This document shows positions 1-5,384 of a stretch of 6,982 bases of DNA, piece after piece. Origin of the DNA: an uncultured Lachnospiraceae bacterium (GTDB lineage Bacteria > Bacillota > Clostridia > Lachnospirales > Lachnospiraceae). A program made the position numbers and the translations under genes. Under the pieces are notes generated by a model. The model searched no databases and was not told the DNA's origin. It was given only the letters and a program-made list of their open reading frames with translations. The first letter of the stretch is position 1. The number at the start of each line of letters is the position of its first letter. The stretch covers positions 1 through 6,982 of the forward strand of contig CADCOL010000045.1 of the NCBI GenBank assembly GCA_902803015.1. The letters are read 5' to 3'.

Positions 1-320
1 GCCGCACCGGAGGTCATAAAGATGTGTTCCATCGTATAATCCATTCCGAAAACGCGGTTTAAATGCTCTGCCGTTGCTTCTCTTGCCATGGGGTTACCCG
101 GATTGGGGCTGTAGCCGTGCAAATATGCACTGTCCTTGGTCTGAAGAAGCTCAATCATGGTCTTCGTCAGTTCGTCCGGCACAGGCACGGAAGGATTTCC
201 GAGCGAATAATCGAATACGTTTTCATAGCCGATTTCCTTGCCTCTCTGAACCGCATATCCTGCCAGCGCACGAATAACGCTGGGTGCCTGAATCATATCC
301 TTAAATTCCTGATTAATCAT
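1..320 (-). CDS. PLP-dependent class I/II aminotransferase, N-terminal part (partial)
   Basis: Reading the complementary strand from the ATG at 320 gives an open frame of 106 codons that runs off the left edge, so only about the first quarter of a roughly 400-residue enzyme is present. The visible protein has the opening of fold-type I aminotransferases: a helix (SVIRALAGYAVQRGKEIG), then FDYSLGNPSVPVPDEL near residues 38-53, where the family binds the substrate carboxylate, then LHGYSPNPGNPMARE near residues 70-84, and IFMTSGA at the edge, which starts the PLP phosphate-binding loop. Such enzymes transfer an amino group from an amino acid to a 2-oxo acid in the cytoplasm; the substrate cannot be told from this fragment. 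The start is supported by AGAGGG (328-333), 7 nt before the ATG, and by a good promoter upstream. The lysine that binds PLP lies outside the window. It is divergent from the MBOAT gene. Confidence 0.9.
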   Translation of the reverse strand, partial: MINQEFKDMIQAPSVIRALAGYAVQRGKEIGYENVFDYSLGNPSVPVPDELTKTMIELLQTKDSAYLHGYSPNPGNPMAREATAEHLNRVFGMDYTMEHIFMTSGA

Positions 321-355
321 AGTGATACCCTCTTTTTGTGTATTTTATCCATAAA

Positions 356-384
356 AGTATATAAAAAATTTTATTATTTGTAAA
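356..384 (-). promoter_or_regulatory. Sigma-A type promoter for the aminotransferase gene
   Basis: On the minus strand a TTTACA -35 element (384-379) and a TATACT -10 element (361-356) are separated by exactly 17 bp in an A/T-rich stretch. Transcription would begin near 349, giving a leader of about 30 nt with the AGAGGG ribosome binding site. Each hexamer matches the consensus at five of six positions. Confidence 0.7.
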
Positions 385-411
385 TTCAAACGCGTGGATT
401 CGTGATATACT
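385..411 (+). promoter_or_regulatory. Extended -10 promoter for the MBOAT-SGNH operon
   Basis: The plus strand carries TGATATACT (403-411), an extended -10 element (TG-N-TATACT). A weak -35-like TTCAAA lies at 385-390 with a 15 bp spacer. The start of transcription would be near 418, leaving a short leader that holds AGGAG (432-436) 5 nt before the ATG at 442. The -35 directly abuts that of the divergent aminotransferase promoter. Confidence 0.5.
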
Positions 412-441
412 CATTCAGGATTACAGCACTCAGGAGTAGCA

Positions 442-1863
442 ATGTTTCTGGAAAATTTAGCGGCAACCGGATTAAATTTTACGGATCTGCAGTTTATCTT
501 CCGCTTTCTTCCGCTTTACCTCCTGTTATATTACCTCTTCCCCGGCAAAATCCGCTCATGGATAACGGTAATATTCAGTCTGGTTTTTTATGCGGTGAAT
601 GCCAAGGAATACACGGCGGTTCTTCTTCTGGTGCTGATTTTGAACTTTGCTTTCTCATTCGGCATCGCAAAGAAGAAAAAAGGAGTTTTGATTCTGTCCT
701 TTATCACGGATGCCGGATTCTTAATGAGTTTTAAGATTCTTAGCGTGCTCGGTCTTACCGTAAGTCTCCCCGCAGATTATAATTTGCGGATTCTGCTGCC
801 TCTCGGCATCAGCTTCTATACGTTTAAAATCATTTCCTACCAGGTTGACTTATACCGCGGGAAATACGAACGCGCATCCCTTGGCGATTTTCTGGCATAT
901 GCCGCGGACTTTTCGCAGATTATCAGCGGTCCCATCGGCCGTTACGATTTGTGGAAAAAAGACCACGACCATCTGATCTCAATCAAAAAGTTTAAGAACA
1001 AGGTCACATTTGCGATGAACGCAGTCTGCGACGGACTGACCTTTTTCATCGCCGGACTTTTCATCAAGATTATCCTTGCCAATCACCTTGCCATCCTCTG
1101 GAACAGCATCGGCACCATCGGATACGACAGTATCTCCACGCCGCTTGCATGGATTGGCGTAGTGGTTTATTCCTTAAACCTCTTCTATGATTTCTGGGGT
1201 TATTCCCTGATTGCCGCAGGAATCGGCGTTATGACGGGGCATTCCTTTATCCGGAACTTCAAGGATCCGTACGGGGCTCTTTCGGTCAGCGATTTTTACC
1301 GCAGATGGCATATTACCCTCGGAAACTGGTTTAAGGATTATATCTATTTCCCCATGGGCGGCAGCCGTTGCAGCAAAATCAATACCGCGCGAAACCTGAT
1401 TATCGTCTGGGTTCTGACCGGAATCTGGCACGGAATCACCTTAAACTATCTGCTTTGGGCCGGTATCCTGCTTCTTTTGATTCTTTCGGAAAAATTCGTG
1501 CTGTCCCATAACAAAGTTGTACTTCGAATTTTCGGGCAGCTCCACGTGCTTGTGCTCATCCCGCTTACCTGGATCATCTTTGCACTGGACAAGCCGATGG
1601 ATTTATACCATTATTTCGCCAGACTGTTCGGCGTGATGCTTCCGACCACGGTCATCAATGCCAAGGACTTTCTGACCACACTGCAAGACGGCTGGTTTTA
1701 TCTTCTCATTTCCATCGTCTGCCTGATTCCCGGTATACGCGATTCTTTCTATCATGACAGACATTCGGTATTCTGGACCGTTCTTTTGTTTATTCTGTTC
1801 TGGTTCTGCATTTACAGTTCCAGCGGAAGCGACCTGAATCCGTTTATGTATATGAGTTTTTAA
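442..1863 (+). CDS. MBOAT family membrane O-acyltransferase (AlgI/DltB-like)
   Basis: This 473-residue polytopic protein belongs to the membrane-bound O-acyltransferase family, whose bacterial members move an acyl group from a cytoplasmic donor across the membrane towards a surface polymer. About ten or eleven hydrophobic segments are visible, for example near residues 17-33, 56-75, 81-100, 195-215, 233-262, 318-348 and 440-460. The signature blocks are in the expected order: LPLGISFYTFKIISYQVDLYRG (119-140, AlgI-like), FSQIISGPIGRY (157-168), SDFYRRWHITLGNWFKDYIYFPMGG (283-307) with the first conserved His290, and TGIWHGITLNYLLWAG (326-341) with His330, the expected catalytic histidine. Length fits the AlgI/DltB group. 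The start is supported by AGGAG with 5 nt spacing. The next gene begins 3 bp after the stop, so the two are almost certainly co-transcribed and translationally coupled. The acceptor (exopolysaccharide, teichoic acid or other glycan) cannot be told: no glycosyltransferase or dlt gene is adjacent. Confidence 0.93.
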   Translation: MFLENLAATGLNFTDLQFIFRFLPLYLLLYYLFPGKIRSWITVIFSLVFYAVNAKEYTAVLLLVLILNFAFSFGIAKKKKGVLILSFITDAGFLMSFKILSVLGLTVSLPADYNLRILLPLGISFYTFKIISYQVDLYRGKYERASLGDFLAYAADFSQIISGPIGRYDLWKKDHDHLISIKKFKNKVTFAMNAVCDGLTFFIAGLFIKIILANHLAILWNSIGTIGYDSISTPLAWIGVVVYSLNLFYDFWGYSLIAAGIGVMTGHSFIRNFKDPYGALSVSDFYRRWHITLGNWFKDYIYFPMGGSRCSKINTARNLIIVWVLTGIWHGITLNYLLWAGILLLLILSEKFVLSHNKVVLRIFGQLHVLVLIPLTWIIFALDKPMDLYHYFARLFGVMLPTTVINAKDFLTTLQDGWFYLLISIVCLIPGIRDSFYHDRHSVFWTVLLFILFWFCIYSSSGSDLNPFMYMSF

Positions 1864-1866
1864 ACT

Positions 1867-2916
1867 ATGGCATCAAAAAGAGACAGAATTATCAAGAAAA
1901 AAAGAAAGAAGCATTACGCACTCTTTATCCTGATCGGAATCTCCACAATTCTGGGAACCGTTTTCGGATATATGATGCGCTCAAGTCTTTATGCTTCCGA
2001 TGAAATGTATGACCCGAAGGAAGAGCCGGGTATTGTTTTGGTGCTGCACGGAATCCGTAACGGAATCTATCCGTGGAATGCCAAAGCGGAGGATTTCTCC
2101 ATGGCGGGCCGTACCCTTGCAAAACTGTTTTCCAAAGATGAGCCTTCTTCTGAGATTCCTTCCGGTACGGATATAATCACTTCGGAAATCCCTTCCGAAC
2201 CGGTTTCCGAAATCCCTTCGGAGATTGCTTCCGAAATCCCTTCCGAGCCGGCATCGGAAATCGGGGATACTCCTTCGTGGGAAGATTCCGTAAAGGAATT
2301 CGTACGCGTGGACGATGACTATTTTAACGATGCGCTCTTTATCGGCGACTCCCGTATCGTGGGACTCGCGGACTACGTCGAACCTCTCTACTCCAGAGCC
2401 GACTTCTACGTAAAGCGCGCCATGACGATTTATCATATAAAAGACGGGAAAGCCGTTGCGACCATCAACGGGGAACAGAAAGATGTCTGGCAGGTTCTGA
2501 GCGAAAAACAATACGGTAAAATCTATATCTCCGTCGGAATCAATGAAATCGGAACCGGAACGCCCGAATACTACGGAAATGCATTTGCAGAGGTTGTCCA
2601 GCGAATCCGCGAGGCACAGCCCGATGCGTATATCTTTATTATCAGCATCATGCACGTAACCACGAACAAGAGCAATAACGACAAGCTTTACAATAACCCG
2701 AACATCAATGCCCGCAACGAAGTACTGATTCCGCTCGCGGACCAGATCCGCACTTTCTATATTGACGTCAATGAGGCTGTGGACGACGAGTACGGCGGAA
2801 TGCGTGCCGATATCAGTTACGACGAAGTGCATCTTTTAGGTTCGTGCAATGAACTCTTCCATGAATTTTTACTGGACCACGGAGTACAGCGGCCCGAGCA
2901 GCTTAGCACGGAATAA
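1867..2916 (+). CDS. Membrane-anchored SGNH/GDSL-type acyl-transfer or esterase protein
   Basis: The 349-residue product starts with a very basic tail (KRDRIIKKKRKKH, residues 4-16) and one hydrophobic segment (about 17-37), which predicts a type II anchor with the rest outside the cell. Residues 38-94 are of unknown nature, 95-132 are a Ser-Glu-Ile-Pro repeat linker, and 150-340 form an SGNH-like domain. Its landmarks are LFIGDSRIVGL with nucleophile Ser162, YISVGINEIG (220-229) in the place of the usual GxND block (Asn226 kept, Asp replaced by Glu), and YDEVHLLG (318-325) with the Asp319/His322 pair. The catalytic serine and histidine are thus present. Together with the MBOAT gene 3 bp upstream it resembles AlgI-AlgJ/AlgX or DltB-DltD pairs, so it may pass the acyl group to the final surface glycan; a free esterase is the alternative. 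There is no strong ribosome binding site before the ATG, which suits translational coupling. Confidence 0.85.
   Translation: MASKRDRIIKKKRKKHYALFILIGISTILGTVFGYMMRSSLYASDEMYDPKEEPGIVLVLHGIRNGIYPWNAKAEDFSMAGRTLAKLFSKDEPSSEIPSGTDIITSEIPSEPVSEIPSEIASEIPSEPASEIGDTPSWEDSVKEFVRVDDDYFNDALFIGDSRIVGLADYVEPLYSRADFYVKRAMTIYHIKDGKAVATINGEQKDVWQVLSEKQYGKIYISVGINEIGTGTPEYYGNAFAEVVQRIREAQPDAYIFIISIMHVTTNKSNNDKLYNNPNINARNEVLIPLADQIRTFYIDVNEAVDDEYGGMRADISYDEVHLLGSCNELFHEFLLDHGVQRPEQLSTE
2182..2262 (+). repeat. 24 bp in-frame tandem repeat coding a SEIPSE linker
   Basis: Three consecutive 24 bp units and a partial fourth encode an 8-residue repeat of the pattern SEIPSE[P/I][V/A], ending in SEI. A related single SEIP lies upstream at residues 95-98. 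The units differ mainly at silent or near-silent sites (TCG versus TCC for Ser; GAA versus GAG for Glu). The acidic, proline-containing, low-complexity stretch separates the membrane anchor from the SGNH domain and is probably an extended wall-spanning spacer. Confidence 0.85.
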
Positions 2917-2944
2917 CAGCACTTTGTTTGCTCAACGAAAAACA

Positions 2945-3598
2945 TCACTGACGTTTCAAATACTCCGCCGATACCGGGAACGCAAAATACGTATCCGGAT
3001 AGGGTTCGTCTTTCAGGGAAAAATGCCACCACTCGCAGTCAATCGGCTGAAAGCCGTTTCTTACCATTGCATTCTGCAGAATCATGCGGTTCTCATACTG
3101 CTCATCCGTAATTCCGCGGTAATCCGGATGGGACACCTCGCTGAACAAATCAAACGGGCTGCCCATATCCACTTCCCTGCCGGATTTCATATCAAGCAGG
3201 GTCAGATCCACGGCGCTTCCGCGGCTGTGTGAGGACTGCTTTGCAATATATCCTTTTATAAACAAATCTTCCTTATCGAGGTCCGGATAAAAGAACTGCT
3301 TCATGCGAAGATCATGTTCCTCGATTCCCCACAGACAGAACTGCTTCACCGCCGTTGCCGGGCGGTATGCGTCAAAGACCTTCAGCCGGTATCCCTGCAC
3401 CATTAACTCGCTGCTGACCGATTTTAACGCTCTGGCAGCCTCCTTTGTGATTAACGCAATCGGGTCCTCGTATCCGTCAATCCGCTCTCCGATGAAATTA
3501 AAGCCGGAGTGATAACGAATCTCCTGAATAATCTGCGGAACATAATCGGCTAAAATGACAAATCCCGAACAATCCAATGTAATGTCTGTATTCTTCAT
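2945..3598 (-). CDS. D-alanyl-D-alanine dipeptidase (VanX/DdpX, peptidase M15D)
   Basis: This 217-residue protein is a zinc dipeptidase that cleaves D-Ala-D-Ala to two D-alanines. The diagnostic residues are all visible: KVFDAYRP with Arg79 (the VanX Arg71 equivalent), SSHSRGSAVDLTL (122-134) supplying zinc ligands His124 and Asp131, and CEWWHF (188-193) supplying catalytic Glu189 and zinc ligand His192. Length is close to VanX (about 200 residues). There is no signal peptide, so it should act in the cytoplasm, as VanX does. A GTGAGG ribosome binding site (3612-3607) lies 8 nt before the ATG. The gene follows the beta-glucosidase after a 37 bp gap on the same strand and is probably its operon partner. 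No vanH or vanA/B ligase or vanRS system is nearby, so a catabolic or D-alanine salvage role is more likely than glycopeptide resistance. Its stop is 28 bp from the stop of the convergent SGNH gene. Confidence 0.92.
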   Translation of the reverse strand: MKNTDITLDCSGFVILADYVPQIIQEIRYHSGFNFIGERIDGYEDPIALITKEAARALKSVSSELMVQGYRLKVFDAYRPATAVKQFCLWGIEEHDLRMKQFFYPDLDKEDLFIKGYIAKQSSHSRGSAVDLTLLDMKSGREVDMGSPFDLFSEVSHPDYRGITDEQYENRMILQNAMVRNGFQPIDCEWWHFSLKDEPYPDTYFAFPVSAEYLKRQ

Positions 3599-3608
3599 CT
3601 TATGTGCC

Positions 3609-3632
3609 TCACTGTTTCATGAAACTCTGTGA
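3609..3632 (-). promoter_or_regulatory. Intercistronic inverted repeat overlapping the dipeptidase ribosome binding site
   Basis: A perfect 12 bp palindrome GTTTCATGAAAC (3614-3625) is flanked by TCAC (3609-3612) and GTGA (3629-3632). In the minus-strand transcript this can fold as two short stems with an internal bulge, and the outer stem pairs the GUGA that is part of the GUGAGG ribosome binding site of the dipeptidase. It could tune dipeptidase translation relative to the glucosidase. The stem is short, so chance remains possible. Confidence 0.35.
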
Positions 3633-3635
3633 TGT

Positions 3636-5063
3636 CTATTTGATAATGTTCGAACTTAATTCCTGCTGCCAGCGGGAGCTTCTTACCCAGCGTCCGTTGT
3701 TGATTGCAAGCGTCTTTCCGTTGCTTTCCATCACTTCTTTATACCAGTATGCGCTGTCCTTCGGAGTTCTCTTTAAGGTAACGAAATCGGTATGAATGAT
3801 TCCGAATCTTCCGTGATATCCCTGATCCCACTCGAAATTATCCATTACGGACCACAAGAAATATCCCCGTACATCCACGCCGTCATCCGATGCCTGCTGC
3901 AATGCGGATAAGTAACGATCAAGGAAATCGATGCGGTTCGGATCATGCACCTTTCCGTCCAGGGAAATCGCATCATGGCATGCCATGCCGTTTTCGGTTA
4001 TGAACAAAGGAAGTTTATAGCGCTCATATGCGAATTTTGCTCCCCAGTAGAGGCACTCTTCCATAATCGGCCAGTGAACACCGGTCTCCTGATAGCCGGG
4101 ATACGGAATGACATCCACGGGTTCGCCATCTTCGCCGGCTTTGATATAGTAGCCGTTATAAATATTCTGTCCGAGAAAATCGATGGGCTGATGCATCAGC
4201 TCCAAATCCTCTTTCGTAATCTCGGGCATCTCGCCTTTGAAAAGTTCCAAGCTGTCCTTCGGAAATTCACCCAAGAGCACGGGGTCGGAAAACCACGCCA
4301 CGGTCCATGCCCAGTCCCAGGTATTCTTTGTAATGGCAAAGTATTTTTTCTTTGCCGCCTCAATATCCCTCGGATCATCCGTTGCCGGAATGGGGATCGT
4401 ACAGGTCGGTGCATAGCCGATTTTTACGGGACGGACGGAGTACTCTCTTAATGCTTTTACCGCCATGCCGTGCGCCTTTAAAAGGTTCACGGATGCAAGC
4501 GTCGTTTCCTTATATCCAAGTTTCTTGCCGGGCGCATGCACACCGACCACATAGCCGAGGCCGATGACGCACTGCGGTTCGTTAATCGTAAAGAAGTATT
4601 CCACGATGTCGGAGAAGCGCTCCGCAACAACTTTCGCATACTCGCCGAACCAATTAACGATTTCGGGGTTTACCCAGCCTCCTTTGTCTTCCAGTGCCTG
4701 CGGCAGGTCCCAGTGATAAAGGGTTAAGTACGGCGTGATGCCGTTTTCCTTCATCGAAAGAATCAAATCGCGGTAAAATGCGATGCCTTCCTCGGAAACC
4801 TCTCCCGTGCCGTCCGGAATGATGCGGCACCAGTTCATCGAGAAACGGTATGCCTTAATTCCGAGTTCCTTCATCATTGCAAAATCTTCTTTGTATTTAT
4901 GCATGTGGTCGCAGGCCGTCAGTCCGTTTCCGCCCTTGGTGTTCATCGGATTCTCTTCCGAGAAGGTATCCCAGATACATTTGCCGCGGACATTTACCGG
5001 ATCGGTGCCTTCCACCTGATATGCGCTTGAAGCTACTCCCCATACAAAATCGTCACGAAACAT
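3636..5063 (-). CDS. bglA: Glycoside hydrolase family 1 beta-glucosidase
   Basis: This 475-residue protein is a full-length GH1 enzyme, a retaining hydrolase that releases glucose from beta-glucosides such as cellobiose. Family blocks appear in order: FVWGVASSAYQVEG (6-19) with Gln17 and the glucose-binding loop, LYHWDLPQAL (115-124), FFTINEPQ (157-164) with acid/base Glu162, QNIYNGYY (299-306), LFITENGM (353-360) with nucleophile Glu357, and FLWSVMDNFEWDQGY (402-416). The segment after FEW reads like free-sugar beta-glucosidases and lacks the Ser/Lys/Tyr pattern of 6-phospho-beta-glucosidases, so the substrate is probably unphosphorylated sugar. There is no signal peptide, so it acts in the cytoplasm on imported oligosaccharides. 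AAAGGAG (5076-5070) sits 6 nt before the ATG, a strong start. The dipeptidase gene lies just downstream. A beta-galactosidase or beta-fucosidase side activity cannot be excluded. Confidence 0.95.
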   Translation of the reverse strand: MFRDDFVWGVASSAYQVEGTDPVNVRGKCIWDTFSEENPMNTKGGNGLTACDHMHKYKEDFAMMKELGIKAYRFSMNWCRIIPDGTGEVSEEGIAFYRDLILSMKENGITPYLTLYHWDLPQALEDKGGWVNPEIVNWFGEYAKVVAERFSDIVEYFFTINEPQCVIGLGYVVGVHAPGKKLGYKETTLASVNLLKAHGMAVKALREYSVRPVKIGYAPTCTIPIPATDDPRDIEAAKKKYFAITKNTWDWAWTVAWFSDPVLLGEFPKDSLELFKGEMPEITKEDLELMHQPIDFLGQNIYNGYYIKAGEDGEPVDVIPYPGYQETGVHWPIMEECLYWGAKFAYERYKLPLFITENGMACHDAISLDGKVHDPNRIDFLDRYLSALQQASDDGVDVRGYFLWSVMDNFEWDQGYHGRFGIIHTDFVTLKRTPKDSAYWYKEVMESNGKTLAINNGRWVRSSRWQQELSSNIIK

Positions 5064-5116
5064 AATTTGCTCCTTTATTCCGAAACATTTCCTTTGTTAA
5101 CCCTTACAATATCAAA

Positions 5117-5125
5117 ATAGTAACA
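5117..5125 (-). promoter_or_regulatory. Possible extended -10 element for bglA
   Basis: The minus strand reads TGTTACTAT (5125-5117), which fits TG-N plus a four-of-six -10 hexamer. Only a poor -35 (TAGATT, 5145-5140) is found at 17 bp. Transcription would begin near 5110, about 47 nt before the ATG. It is the best candidate by eye, but weak, as expected if an activator or relief from a repressor is needed. Confidence 0.3.
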
Positions 5126-5217
5126 TACATATTCTTAAAAATCTACCGCTTACGCGGGGATCACTCTTTCCTTCATTTTTGCACAAAAAAAACCTTATTT
5201 TTTTACATTTACAAATA

Positions 5218-5246
5218 TTGTAAGCGCTTACATCCTGTGATAGAAT
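5218..5246 (+). promoter_or_regulatory. Sigma-A type promoter for the GGDEF gene
   Basis: A TTGTAA -35 (5218-5223) and a TAGAAT -10 (5241-5246) are 17 bp apart, and the -10 is extended by TG at 5238-5239. Transcription would start near 5253, giving a leader of about 130 nt. The cre-like operator lies within it. A second TATACT at 5293-5298 has no -35 at proper distance. Confidence 0.65.
5219..5232. promoter_or_regulatory. cre-like / LacI-family operator palindrome
   Basis: TGTAAGCGCTTACA is a perfect 14 bp palindrome with the central CG of LacI/GalR-family operators, and it matches every fixed position of the Bacillota cre consensus (TGWNANCGNTNWCA). CcpA, or a local LacI-family sugar regulator, is the expected binder. 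It overlaps the -35 and spacer of the plus-strand promoter, where binding would block RNA polymerase. It lies about 110 bp upstream of the putative bglA start, where repression is less direct. Confidence 0.85.
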
Positions 5247-5300
5247 AAGAATCGACGGAATCGTTCACACAAAATTCTTTGGTATCCTGTCTTATACTAT

Positions 5301-5353
5301 GGTAAACTGATTACTACACCGAACAGATGATATCCTTCTGTTAACGGTTTATT
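5301..5353 (+). promoter_or_regulatory. Nested inverted repeats in the GGDEF gene leader
   Basis: AACAGA (5322-5327) pairs with TCTGTT (5337-5342) around a 9 nt loop, and outside it GGTAAAC (5301-5307) can pair with GTTTATT (5347-5353) using two G-U pairs. The result is a two-stem structure in the 5' leader, followed by an unstructured A/C-rich stretch and a weak AGGG ribosome binding site. No known riboswitch core was recognised, and no U-tract follows, so it is not an ordinary terminator. Confidence 0.3.
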
Positions 5354-5384
5354 CACCACACCACAAACAGGGCACGACAATTAT

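Larger units (their letters stand above)
5064..5384. other. Divergent regulatory region between bglA and the GGDEF gene
   Basis: This 321 bp stretch has no credible gene. It holds the bglA ribosome binding site and a weak bglA promoter at its left side, a short CCGC-TTAC-GCGG inverted repeat (about 5145-5156), an A/T-rich tract with T and A runs (about 5174-5204), a cluster of four TTACA/TGTAA half-sites that includes a cre-like palindrome (5203-5232), a strong plus-strand promoter (5218-5246), and a roughly 130 nt leader for the GGDEF gene with nested inverted repeats. I recognise no known riboswitch motif in it. Confidence 0.7.

Noticed and set aside
63..383. A 106-codon plus-strand frame at the left edge
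   Set aside because: It overlaps the aminotransferase reading on the other strand, which has clear family motifs and a good promoter and ribosome binding site.
2182..2262. CRISPR-like array
   Set aside because: The 24 bp units are contiguous without spacers, in frame, and encode a low-complexity linker.
1981..2832. A 283-codon open frame antisense to the SGNH gene
   Set aside because: It mirrors the sense gene, its translation shows no domain, and the sense frame has the GDS, GINE and DEVH motifs. It is a by-product of codon use and the repeat region.
2945..3598. Glycopeptide resistance gene vanX
   Set aside because: The enzyme family fits, but no vanH, ligase or two-component genes are near, and the neighbour is a glucosidase. 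Resistance is not supported.
3945..4451. A 168-codon open frame antisense to the beta-glucosidase
   Set aside because: It lies wholly within a clear GH1 gene whose catalytic motifs are intact, and has no recognisable product.
5253..5384. c-di-GMP riboswitch in the GGDEF leader
   Set aside because: No conserved GEMM-type core could be recognised by eye; only short nested stems are visible.
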